The position numbers were made by a program, and so were the translations under genes. The notes below the pieces were generated by a model. The model saw nothing but the letters and a program-made list of their open reading frames with translations. It was not told the DNA's origin and did not search any database. Below, in pieces: positions 9,672 to 17,472 of a DNA stretch of 45,040 nt. Each line of letters begins with the position of its first letter. The first letter of the stretch is position 1. The stretch is from JANQPA01 sp964628385 (GTDB lineage Bacteria; Bacteroidota; Bacteroidia; Chitinophagales; Saprospiraceae): NCBI GenBank assembly GCA_964628385.1, contig CAZVOD010000034.1:1-45040 (forward strand). Direction: 5' to 3'.

Positions 9672-10133
9672 TTACATATTTTGGGCCGCCGTCTTGATCG
9701 CCTTCTTAATCCTTATATAAGTGCCACAGCGACAAAGATTACCATTCATAGCCGCATCAATATCCTCATCTGTCGGATCGGGATGATCTTTTAAAAAGGC
9801 AGCTGCATTCATGATCTGTCCTGACTGGCAGTAGCCACACTGTGGTACATCGTGCTCAATCCACGCTTCCTGCAATGGATGATCACCGTCATCGGAAAGG
9901 CCTTCGATAGTCGTAATTTCTGAAGATGCTTTGATAGCAGAAACCGGAACGGAACAAGAACGCATCGCCACTCCATCAATATGAATAGTACAGGCACCGC
10001 ATTGTCCAATACCGCATCCAAATTTGGTTCCCAACAACTGAACATGATCTCTCAACACCCATAACATAGGAGTATCGGGAGCTACATCCACTTCTTGCTT
10101 TTTTCCATTAATTTTTAAATTAAAAACAGCCAT
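9672..10133 (-). CDS. 2Fe-2S subunit of a molybdenum hydroxylase (IorA-like)
   Basis: The 153-residue protein is the small electron-transfer subunit that partners the molybdopterin subunit encoded next. It has two 2Fe-2S sites: a plant-ferredoxin type N-terminal cluster with Cys40, Cys45, Cys48 and Cys60 (CGIGQCGACTIHIDG), and a helical C-terminal cluster with Cys99, Cys102, Cys134 and Cys136 (CGYCQSGQ and CRCGTY). All eight ligands are present. It has no signal peptide, which fits export by riding with the Tat-signal-bearing large subunit. Length matches IorA/CoxS proteins (about 150-160). It is the first gene of a two-gene operon on the minus strand. Confidence 0.93.
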   Translation of the reverse strand: MAVFNLKINGKKQEVDVAPDTPMLWVLRDHVQLLGTKFGCGIGQCGACTIHIDGVAMRSCSVPVSAIKASSEITTIEGLSDDGDHPLQEAWIEHDVPQCGYCQSGQIMNAAAFLKDHPDPTDEDIDAAMNGNLCRCGTYIRIKKAIKTAAQNM

Positions 10134-10451
10134 AGTAAGATGAGTATTATTGTGAAAAGAATTTATGAGCTTTTATCATTATAAACAGCCAGACAGAATC
10201 ATCAATCCATAGCATCTACCCAGTAAATAGTTACCTAACAATTGATTAGTCAATCAGTTAAACTAAAAGGGTATTGACCTGCAACAACAGTAGGTAGCCT
10301 AATTTTTTCTACCCACATTCAGTTCTTAAAAGGATATTCTCAAATCATATGTTTTTGACACAACTCGCCCTTCATCAGCTTAATATACAAAAAAATGTGG
10401 ATTCAGAATAAAGACTTGTCCTCAGGCTTTGAATTGAGCTTAAATCGGTTA
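10134..10451. other. Intergenic region (318 bases), nothing recognised
   Basis: This gap lies between the start of iorA and the end of the TRIC gene, both on the minus strand. It should hold the iorA promoter, but no exact TAnnTTTG box faces that gene. No RNA gene, repeat or convincing small ORF was found. Confidence 0.35.
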
Positions 10452-11054
10452 TCATTTCAAGACTGGCAGTGCCCAGTTTTTCAAAACGGCCAGTGTTCGC
10501 AGGGTAATAATGAAAGCAATCGCCAGGATCATACTCAGGTTGATATCATCAGAAAAAGTCCTGACGATTAAAAAAACGACACCTCCGGCCAGACATGCAG
10601 TAGCATAAACTTCTTGCCTAAAAATCAAAGGTACTTCGTTCGAAAGGACATCCCGGATAACTCCTCCAAATACTGCTGATACCGCTCCCATCATCACCGC
10701 AATTATGGGATGCAGCCCCAGTGCCAGTGTTTTCTGTAGCCCTAGGATAGTAAACAGACCTATACCGATAGTATCGAACAGAAACATGGTTTTTCTCAAT
10801 TTGAGAATATAGCTTTTAAAGAAAAAGCTCACCGGAACTGCCGTTACGATCAGTCCAATGTAGTTTAAGTCTTGCATCCAACCTACTGGAGTACTTCCTA
10901 TCAGGACATCACGCAGTGTCCCTCCTCCAACTGCGGTGACCAGGGCCAGGATACCTGCACCGAATACATCCAGTTGTTTCTCCGAAGCGGCCAGGGCGCC
11001 ACTTATTGCGAATACAAAAGTCCCTGCCATATCTATTGCATAAATGATGTCCAT
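10452..11054 (-). CDS. TRIC / UPF0126 family cation channel-like membrane protein
   Basis: The 200-residue inner-membrane protein belongs to the UPF0126 (YicG) family, prokaryotic relatives of trimeric intracellular cation channels. It shows two homologous halves of about three hydrophobic segments, each with the signature glycine-rich kink: GGGTLRDVL (residues 43-51) and GGVIRDVL (130-137). A final hydrophobic segment lies near the C terminus. Length matches the family (about 200-210). It appears to be a single-gene unit, divergent from the S41 peptidase gene. Family is clear; the transported ion and physiological role are unknown. Confidence 0.88.
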   Translation of the reverse strand: MDIIYAIDMAGTFVFAISGALAASEKQLDVFGAGILALVTAVGGGTLRDVLIGSTPVGWMQDLNYIGLIVTAVPVSFFFKSYILKLRKTMFLFDTIGIGLFTILGLQKTLALGLHPIIAVMMGAVSAVFGGVIRDVLSNEVPLIFRQEVYATACLAGGVVFLIVRTFSDDINLSMILAIAFIITLRTLAVLKNWALPVLK

Positions 11055-11188
11055 TAGCCAGGATTTTTTTCCAAAAAAGTTGTGATGCCCTTCGGGGAAA
11101 ATGAAATTGTTTTAAAATATACGTTTCTATTCAAGCCACTTCAATCAACGCTTATCAACTTGCTCCATGAGCTTGTCACTATTTTTGA

Positions 11189-11196
11189 TACTTTTG
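11189..11196 (+). promoter_or_regulatory. Candidate -7 box for the S41 peptidase / SpoU operon
   Basis: TACTTTTG matches the Bacteroidota -7 consensus TAnnTTTG exactly and would put transcription start about 55-60 bases before the ATG at 11262. No TTTG was seen at the usual -33 spacing, so this rests on the -7 box alone. Confidence 0.35.
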
Positions 11197-11261
11197 CCTT
11201 TGAAAAAGCTCAAATCATAACTTGAATTAAACAGCTATTTTTAGCAGAACGAATCGCAAAT

Positions 11262-12500
11262 ATGAATCAATTCTTTCGCTTTTCAATTTTTGTCTTGGCA
11301 CTTTTCAGTGCCGTTCATACATTTTCCCAAAATAAATACGAGGAGGATTTTTTATTTCTTTGGAATACTCTTGAAGACAATTATGCCTACTTTGAAGAAA
11401 AGCAAACCAACTGGGACACTGTCAAGGCTATTTATTTCCCTAAAACCCAAAATATCAAAGACAACTACGAGTTCACACTTTTCCTTGAAAAGGTATTGAT
11501 GGAATTGTACGATCATCACACCAACCTAAACACCAATACAGATCAATCTTATCGTCTGGTACCTTCTGGCACTGACCTTTGGGGGGATTATGAAGAAGGA
11601 AAATACTTAATCAAAGCGACTTTTCCGGGCTCAAAGGCTTCAGCTATTGTACATCCCGGCGATGAAGTCATAGCATTCAACGGGCAGCGTATTGACCAGG
11701 CTGTACAAGCGTACATTGGAAAATCTTTTCAGGAAGTCAATGAGGAAATACTGAGTTTTGCTTTCAGGCTATTACTTGCCGGAAGTTACAGAGAGGAAAG
11801 AACCATCACTGTTTTGAGAAATGAAGACAAACTGAATCTCCGACTGGGTTTAGCTGAGCTACCCACTGATAACGCTGCTGGCTTGCTCAACAGTAAAATT
11901 ATGGCAGACAGTATTGGTTACATAAAAATCAACAACAGCCTGGGTAACAATCAGCTTATTCCGGCTTTTGACAGTATCCTTGATGCTATGTTAGCAACCC
12001 AGGGGCTGATTATTGATCTTAGAAATACGCCTGCCGGGGGTAATACCACTGTTGCCAGAGCCATTATGGGGCGCTTCATCCAGCAGGAATTATTCTATCA
12101 GAAGCATGTGATTCCGGCTCGTACCATTCCCTACGGTGTAAAGCGAAGCTGGGTAGAAATGGTTAGCCCAAGAAAAACTACTTACTTAAAGCCGGTAGTC
12201 ATTTTGGTAAATTACTGGACCGGTAGTATGGGGGAAGGCATAGCCGCAGGATTTGATGGTATGAACAGAGCCACTGTGGTCGGCACTCCTATGGCAGGCC
12301 TGGCCGGAGCTATTTATTTTACCCAACTCCCACAAAGTAATATTGGATTAAACTATTCCAGAGAACAACTCTTCCATATTGATGGCCGCCCAAGAGAAGA
12401 ATTTCAGCCTCCTGTTTTAGTTCGCCAGCAAAACAAACGGGATGCTATTCTGGCGGCCGGTCATCAGGAGATTATTCAACAAGTAAACGGAAAGAAATGA
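11262..12500 (+). CDS. S41 family (C-terminal processing type) peptidase, exported
   Basis: The 412-residue protein has a signal peptide (about residues 1-22, cut near HTFSQ), an N-terminal helical region, a PDZ-like segment (about 120-160, PGDEVIAFNGQ) and a C-terminal S41 serine protease domain. The catalytic serine is probably Ser322 in WTGSMGEGIAAGFDGM, and the conserved GTPMAGLAGA follows. S41 proteases use a Ser-Lys dyad or Ser-His-Glu arrangement; the second residue was not assigned. It should act in the periplasm. The stop codon overlaps the start of the methyltransferase gene (ATGA), indicating one transcript and translational coupling, though no functional link is obvious. Confidence 0.87.
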   Translation: MNQFFRFSIFVLALFSAVHTFSQNKYEEDFLFLWNTLEDNYAYFEEKQTNWDTVKAIYFPKTQNIKDNYEFTLFLEKVLMELYDHHTNLNTNTDQSYRLVPSGTDLWGDYEEGKYLIKATFPGSKASAIVHPGDEVIAFNGQRIDQAVQAYIGKSFQEVNEEILSFAFRLLLAGSYREERTITVLRNEDKLNLRLGLAELPTDNAAGLLNSKIMADSIGYIKINNSLGNNQLIPAFDSILDAMLATQGLIIDLRNTPAGGNTTVARAIMGRFIQQELFYQKHVIPARTIPYGVKRSWVEMVSPRKTTYLKPVVILVNYWTGSMGEGIAAGFDGMNRATVVGTPMAGLAGAIYFTQLPQSNIGLNYSREQLFHIDGRPREEFQPPVLVRQQNKRDAILAAGHQEIIQQVNGKK

Positions 12501-13048
12501 TGGAAGAAAAAGAAAGGCAAATTCATTTTGATGATCGTTTTAAAGATCCTGAAGTCTTTCAACAACAACTAAATAAGGAGCGCTTTCCCCTGGCTATATT
12601 GCTGGATGGTATCAACAACTCCAGAAATATCGGAATGATATTCCGAGTGGCTGAAGCGGCCAGGTTACAATGTATTTACTCTACACCTGGTGCTGATTTT
12701 TCAGCAAACAAAAAACTCATTAAAGCCAGCCGATCTGCTGATAAATATATTCCTTTTTATCAGTTAACCACCCTGGAGGAAATTGTAGCATTAAAAGAAA
12801 AATATGAGCTAACAGGCCTTGAGATTACCACCAAAAGTATACCCTATCATCAGTATCGACCTCATAGGCCTGTTTTACTCGTCTCTGGTAATGAACAACG
12901 CGGTCTTTCTGAAGAGATACTGGCTTTGACGGACCAATGTATTCACATTCCGATGTTTGGAGTAAAAACCTCGATGAATGTTAGTGTCGCAACGGGAATT
13001 GCGGTATATGGCATACTGGCCCAAAAGAATTTACTGGATTTGAATTGA
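12497..13048 (+). CDS. SpoU/TrmH (SPOUT) family RNA 2'-O-methyltransferase
   Basis: The 183-residue protein is a SPOUT-class methyltransferase that transfers methyl from S-adenosylmethionine to a ribose 2'-OH in tRNA or rRNA. The three knot motifs are visible: NSRNIGMIFRVAEA (41-54, with the catalytic Arg), SGNEQRGLSEE (about 130-140) and IPMFGVKTSMNVSVATG (about 151-167). It lacks the N-terminal L30e-like substrate domain of RlmB, so it is a short TrmH/TrmL-like form. It starts within the stop of the S41 gene by a 4-base overlap. A second ATG follows immediately (MM), so the start could be one codon later. The target nucleotide cannot be told. Confidence 0.88.
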   Translation: MMEEKERQIHFDDRFKDPEVFQQQLNKERFPLAILLDGINNSRNIGMIFRVAEAARLQCIYSTPGADFSANKKLIKASRSADKYIPFYQLTTLEEIVALKEKYELTGLEITTKSIPYHQYRPHRPVLLVSGNEQRGLSEEILALTDQCIHIPMFGVKTSMNVSVATGIAVYGILAQKNLLDLN

Positions 13049-13119
13049 AATAAGGAATGGGGCATTAATAAAGTGTACAAGATTTACGCAGATATTTTGC
13101 TGTTCAGTAAGGCAAAAAA

Positions 13120-13131
13120 CCAGCCGGCTGG
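13120..13131. repeat. 12-bp perfect palindrome in the spoU-pyrC gap
   Basis: CCAGCCGGCTGG is a perfect 12-base palindrome, followed by GCAGGCAGGCG. It stands out as GC-rich in a convergent gap of 229 bases. Further on (13199-13228) GAGC-containing units recur (ATGAGCAAAGAGCGATGAGC and AATGAGCCC). No T run follows either element. Function is unknown; an extended stem for bidirectional termination is possible. Confidence 0.4.
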
Positions 13132-13277
13132 CAGGCAGGCGAAACTGGGCGGTAAAAGAACAAATAAAGATGTATAATTTATTATTGACTCATTCCTAAC
13201 ATGAGCAAAGAGCGATGAGCAATGAGCCCAAAAAATATTCCATTTGCTTATCGCTCCCGGCTCCAGCGGTTTTTGTT

Positions 13278-14612
13278 TTATAAAAACCCAAGGCGTTGTC
13301 CCATCTTTTCTTCATTAAACTGTCCCTGATGATAGGCCAGATGTCCACTGACGATAGTTGTTTCTATGGTACCTTTAAAAGTATGACCTTCCAGTGGTGA
13401 CCATCCACACTTGTACAAAAGATTGCCTTTATTAACAGTTAGGTAATCTTCCGGATTAACAATGACAACATCAGCCCAGTAGCCTTCTCTAAGGTAGCCT
13501 CTCTTATCTACTTTGAAACACTGAGCCGGAGCATGGCACATTTTTTCTACTATCTTTTCAAGACTTATTTTTCCTTTTTCATAAAAATCAAGCATAATAT
13601 TGAGCGTATGCTGGATTAATGGCACGCCAGAGGGAGATTTGAAATACGGATTGGCTTTTTCTACGGCAGTATGCGGTGCATGATCCGTTGCGATAATATC
13701 CAGGCGATCGTCCAGCAGGGCCGGAAGCAGTGCTTCCTGATGTTTTTTATCCTTTATAGCGGGATTGCATTTAATACCGGCTCCTTTAAGCGCATAATCG
13801 TCTGCATTGAAAAATAAATGGTGCACACAGACTTCCGAGGTGATCCGCTTTTCTTCAAGAGGGATAGAATTATCAAAGAGGTCCAGTTCATCAGCCGTTG
13901 AGATGTGTAAAATATGCAATCGCGTATCGTGACGCTTTGCCATTTCTACAGCTAGCGTAGAAGACTTTAGACAGCCCTCTACCGATCTTATTTCGGGATG
14001 CAAATGCACAGGTACATCATCGCCGTATTTGATCTTGTATTCAGCCATGTTTGCTCGTATGGTGGCCTCATCTTCACAGTGAGTGGCTATTAGCATGGGG
14101 ACTTTGGCAAACAATTCTTCCAGCACCTTTTGGTCATCAACAAGCATATTTCCCGTACTAGAGCCCATGAAAATCTTTACACCACAAACGGTTTTATAAT
14201 TTGTCTTCAAAACCTCCTCCAGGTTGTCATTGGAAGCTCCCATAAAAAAAGAATAATTAGATAGCGAAACCTGTGAAGCACGCTGGTATTTTTGCTCCAG
14301 CAATTCCTGAGTTAAAGCAGGTGGGTTGGTGTTTGGCATTTCCATGTACGAAGTCACCCCTCCTGCTACAGCAGCTCTGGATTCGGTTTTTAACTCCGCT
14401 TTGTGTGTCAGACCTGGCTCTCGAAAATGTACCTGATCATCGATAATACCAGGCAGTACAAACTTATCGGTTGCATCAATTTCGGTAGAAGCTTCTGCTG
14501 TTTGAATCGTCCCTCCTATTTTTTCCAATCTTCCATTTTTAATCAGTATGTCGCCGATACTGATTGTTCCTTCGTTGACGAGTTGGCCATTTTTTATAAT
14601 AATTGTGCTCAT
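13278..14612 (-). CDS. pyrC: Dihydroorotase
   Basis: The 444-residue protein catalyses ring closure of N-carbamoylaspartate to dihydroorotate in pyrimidine synthesis (class I dihydroorotase, amidohydrolase fold). Visible metal-centre residues are His62, Lys146 (KIFMGSSTGN, carbamylated lysine), His178 (THCED), His236 (HILHIST) and Asp310 in ATDHAPHT. The usual HxH is QxH here (DDQVHFREPG, Gln60). From memory, DDQVHFREPG is common in dihydroorotases of this phylum, so I do not treat it as inactivating. The length fits class I enzymes. It is divergent from purK across 84 bases and convergent with the methyltransferase gene. AllB/hydantoinase homologues are alternatives, but the FREPG motif favours PyrC. 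Confidence 0.9.
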   Translation of the reverse strand: MSTIIIKNGQLVNEGTISIGDILIKNGRLEKIGGTIQTAEASTEIDATDKFVLPGIIDDQVHFREPGLTHKAELKTESRAAVAGGVTSYMEMPNTNPPALTQELLEQKYQRASQVSLSNYSFFMGASNDNLEEVLKTNYKTVCGVKIFMGSSTGNMLVDDQKVLEELFAKVPMLIATHCEDEATIRANMAEYKIKYGDDVPVHLHPEIRSVEGCLKSSTLAVEMAKRHDTRLHILHISTADELDLFDNSIPLEEKRITSEVCVHHLFFNADDYALKGAGIKCNPAIKDKKHQEALLPALLDDRLDIIATDHAPHTAVEKANPYFKSPSGVPLIQHTLNIMLDFYEKGKISLEKIVEKMCHAPAQCFKVDKRGYLREGYWADVVIVNPEDYLTVNKGNLLYKCGWSPLEGHTFKGTIETTIVSGHLAYHQGQFNEEKMGQRLGFL

Positions 14613-14696
14613 TGAAATGTTTTTGTATTTAAAAACTAAACTTAAAAAGTATTTTATGAAATAGAAACTCTATTTTTAGACTTTAAAACAAGAAGC

Positions 14697-15842
14697 ATGC
14701 ATCAGTTTCCCAAGATAGGCATACTCGGAGGAGGGCAATTAGGCAAAATGATGGCTATGGCTGTCTCCAAGTGGCACTTACAGTTAGATTTTCTCGATAA
14801 GTCTGCCGATTTTCCGGCTGGCTTACTGGCTTGTTCATTTGTCGAGGGTGATTTCAGCAATTATAAGGACGTTGTCCAATTTGGACAAGATAAAGACGTG
14901 ATTACCGTAGAAATTGAACATGTTAATACGGACGCATTAAGAGCTTTGAAGGAAGATGGAAAAATTGTTCATCCTGATCCTGATAAACTGGCTCTCATTA
15001 AAGATAAAGGCCTGCAAAAGCAATTTTACAGAGATCATTTTATTCCTACCTCTGAATTTGGCTTGTACGAAGACAAAGCCGATGTAATGAAGTCTATCCG
15101 AAATGGTCGTATCCAATATCCGTTCGTACAAAAATCCCGTACGGCCGGCTATGATGGAAAGGGAGTGGTGGTGATCAACAGTGCCAGGGAGCAGGATAAC
15201 ATCATGGATGTACCTTCCGTCATTGAAAAAAAGGTGAGAATAGTTAAGGAATTATCAGTCATAGTTGCCCGTAGTGCTTCCGGCGAAGTAAAAACCTATC
15301 CGGTAGTAGAAATGGAATTCAACCCTACTGCTAACCTCGTTGAGTTTTTGGTTTGCCCGGCCAATATTGATGATATGACCCGGCAAAAAGCTACACTTCT
15401 GGCCATAGACGTTGCAGAAAAACTGGATATTGTTGGGTTATTAGCAATCGAGGAGTTTTTAACTGAGGATAATAAAATACTGATTAATGAAGTTGCTCCA
15501 AGGCCTCACAATAGTGGTCACCACAGCATCGAATCATGCTATACTTCACAATTTGAGCAGCATATTAGAGCCATATTAGGCTGGCCCCTGGGCAGTACGG
15601 AGCTTATTTCTCCTTCAGTGATGGTCAATTTACTGGGGCATCCAGCCTTTAGAGGTAGAGCTTTCTATGAGGGTTTTGAGAAAACGTTGAAGATGCAGGG
15701 CGTACACGTTCATATTTATGGAAAAAAAGAAACCAAGCCATTTCGAAAAATGGGTCACATTACAATTACCAGCAATACGACACACGAAGCCAGAAGGATA
15801 GCTAAAAAAGTAAAGGAAGAGATTTTGGTTATTTCTAAATAG
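14697..15842 (+). CDS. purK: N5-carboxyaminoimidazole ribonucleotide synthase
   Basis: The 381-residue ATP-grasp enzyme makes N5-CAIR from AIR, ATP and bicarbonate in purine synthesis. The N-terminal GGGQLGKMM (residues 11-19) is the PurK hallmark. The ATP-grasp core follows (QKSRTAGYDGKGV, about 142-154) and a metal-binding segment NEVAPRPHNSGHHSIE (about 264-279). Length is typical (360-390). Its usual partner purE is not adjacent. It is divergent from pyrC. TATTTTTA just upstream resembles, but does not match, the TAnnTTTG box. The gene ends before a large inverted repeat shared with the convergent lipoprotein gene. Confidence 0.95.
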   Translation: MHQFPKIGILGGGQLGKMMAMAVSKWHLQLDFLDKSADFPAGLLACSFVEGDFSNYKDVVQFGQDKDVITVEIEHVNTDALRALKEDGKIVHPDPDKLALIKDKGLQKQFYRDHFIPTSEFGLYEDKADVMKSIRNGRIQYPFVQKSRTAGYDGKGVVVINSAREQDNIMDVPSVIEKKVRIVKELSVIVARSASGEVKTYPVVEMEFNPTANLVEFLVCPANIDDMTRQKATLLAIDVAEKLDIVGLLAIEEFLTEDNKILINEVAPRPHNSGHHSIESCYTSQFEQHIRAILGWPLGSTELISPSVMVNLLGHPAFRGRAFYEGFEKTLKMQGVHVHIYGKKETKPFRKMGHITITSNTTHEARRIAKKVKEEILVISK

Positions 15843-15871
15843 CAGCAAGTCAAGGTAAATGGTGGAATGAT

Positions 15872-15930
15872 ACACCACATCTTCTAAACCGCGGTATCCC
15901 GCAATGGGTTAGTTTTAGAAGATGTGGTGT
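15872..15930. terminator. 17-bp perfect inverted repeat between convergent purK and PBP1 lipoprotein genes
   Basis: The arms at 15872-15888 (ACACCACATCTTCTAAA) and 15914-15930 are perfect complements over 17 bases, around a 25-base loop that contains GGTATCCCG. It sits 29 bases after the purK stop and 30 bases from the stop of the opposing gene, so it probably ends both transcripts. There is no T run on either side, so it may act as a roadblock or a processing hairpin rather than a classic intrinsic terminator. Confidence 0.5.
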
Positions 15931-15934
15931 TTAG

Positions 15935-15947
15935 TAGACTTGTTTCG
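15935..15947 (+). repeat. Dispersed intergenic motif, copy B (TAGACTTGTTTCG)
   Basis: An exact copy of the 13-base motif, placed four bases after the 17-bp inverted repeat in the gap between convergent genes. It is identical to the copy at 20573. The function is unknown. Confidence 0.55.
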
Positions 15948-15960
15948 CAGGTATAGCTTG

Positions 15961-17472
15961 TTAGTTAACCTTTTGGAAACGGTAATTTTGAAAGCGAAGA
16001 ATATTGACAAACTTATTCTCAAACTGGTCAATAACAGGTTGCTCAAAACCAGTAGGGCCTTGTTCTACTACTCTTTCGAATTCAAACCTGGTGTGTAAAT
16101 ACTGCGGGTTTTCCTTCTCGATATGGTATTGAAATTTGTTGCCATACTTTTCAAGCATCCTACCTACAAAAAGCATAACATCATAACTTAAATAAGCCTC
16201 AAAGGGTGCTATAAGACCATATTGATCGTAGTAGTCCCGGCGGAAATTTTTGATTTCCTGTGCCCGTTCATCAATGTATAAATTGCTGCTGATGTGGACA
16301 TTTAATTTCTCAAAATAGTCCAGATCGATTTTATCGAACTGTTGCCACTGTGGCAAACCATATACTTCTACGTATTGAAAAGGTTCTTTTTCCAGGCTAA
16401 TCTGAGAAAGGGCTACAAAAACAAAGTTCTCATCCCCTCGCGACCAGGCAGGTATGATAAAGGCAATGGAGTCTCCAGAGCTGGTAAACTGTGAAATATT
16501 GAGTTCTTCAGCTGTAGGAATTCTACCATCCGGCACACTATACTCCGTTATGCGATCAGTAGGCTGGCCATTGTTGTACAGTACATTGGCTTCCTGAAAG
16601 TACTGCGCAGTTTGCTTTTTAGCAGAATTATCCTGATAAAGGATAACCATCTGTTGAGGCTTGAATTTTTTACGAGCGTAATACGTAATAGCCTTACAGT
16701 GAGATTGCAGATTGGGACTTACCTGCAGATAAAAAGGATTATCTTCACTCAAATTGGAAGAGGCACTGTAAGGAGAAACCATCGTTACCTTGTTGCGCTT
16801 AGCAAACTCCGCTACCAACTTGATATTATCCCGACGATAGGGGCCAATAATCAAATCAGCATTCTTCAAATCATTATTACTCGCCAGTATCTTTTGGACT
16901 TCGCCAGGTTGGGCCCGGGTATCAATCAATGACACTTTGAGGTCTATTTCTTCTGCTTCCAGCTTTTTTAAGCCCATCTTTGCTCCACAAAGATAATCCA
17001 AGGACCATTTCGACAGGTTATTAAACTGAGCCGATAGCGGATCGTACTGGTTGGTTAAAAAAGGCAGCAGTAGCACTACGTTGTAGGATGGCTTGATCTC
17101 GGAGCCAAACTCATCCACGGAGAGAGTAGCTTCTTCATTACCATCAACGATCCCTCCTTCTGAGGTAGCTACCGAAACAATTGGAGAAAACTGCTCTTCC
17201 GGAGTAGTATTCCAAAAAATCGTATCCATTTTTTCGGTAACGGCTTCGCCTGTTACGCGTACCCATTCTCCCTTGATCGGATCATACACCAAAGTTCCTT
17301 GCAGAGGAGCCATTTTTTCTTCCTCTTTTGCTTTGCGGACACTTGGCGCATCCTGTGCTTTAGTAAAAAACTCACAGCTAGAACTAATAAAAAGAACAGC
17401 GACCAGGATGAATAACTTTGGATTATTCCCACTCAATAGTTGACGGTGGCTTGGTACTGATATCATATACAA
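15961..17472 (-). CDS. PBP1-fold (ABC substrate-binding-like) lipoprotein
   Basis: The product has a lipoprotein signal (LFILVAVLFISSSC) and a type I periplasmic-binding-protein-like domain from about residue 125 to 480 (VVLLLPFL, GPYRRDNIKLVAEFAKRN, VTMVSPYSASS). Relatives in this phylum are described as amino acid ABC transporter substrate-binding proteins, often with LysM domains; no LysM is seen here and no permease or ATPase gene is near. The first ATG (17472) overlaps guaA by 50 bases; a TTG at 17434-17436 would cut the overlap to 14 bases and place the lipobox Cys at residue 21, so it is a credible alternative start. It follows guaA on the same strand and is probably co-transcribed. 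The ligand is unknown. Confidence 0.75.
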   Translation of the reverse strand: MYMISVPSHRQLLSGNNPKLFILVAVLFISSSCEFFTKAQDAPSVRKAKEEEKMAPLQGTLVYDPIKGEWVRVTGEAVTEKMDTIFWNTTPEEQFSPIVSVATSEGGIVDGNEEATLSVDEFGSEIKPSYNVVLLLPFLTNQYDPLSAQFNNLSKWSLDYLCGAKMGLKKLEAEEIDLKVSLIDTRAQPGEVQKILASNNDLKNADLIIGPYRRDNIKLVAEFAKRNKVTMVSPYSASSNLSEDNPFYLQVSPNLQSHCKAITYYARKKFKPQQMVILYQDNSAKKQTAQYFQEANVLYNNGQPTDRITEYSVPDGRIPTAEELNISQFTSSGDSIAFIIPAWSRGDENFVFVALSQISLEKEPFQYVEVYGLPQWQQFDKIDLDYFEKLNVHISSNLYIDERAQEIKNFRRDYYDQYGLIAPFEAYLSYDVMLFVGRMLEKYGNKFQYHIEKENPQYLHTRFEFERVVEQGPTGFEQPVIDQFENKFVNILRFQNYRFQKVN

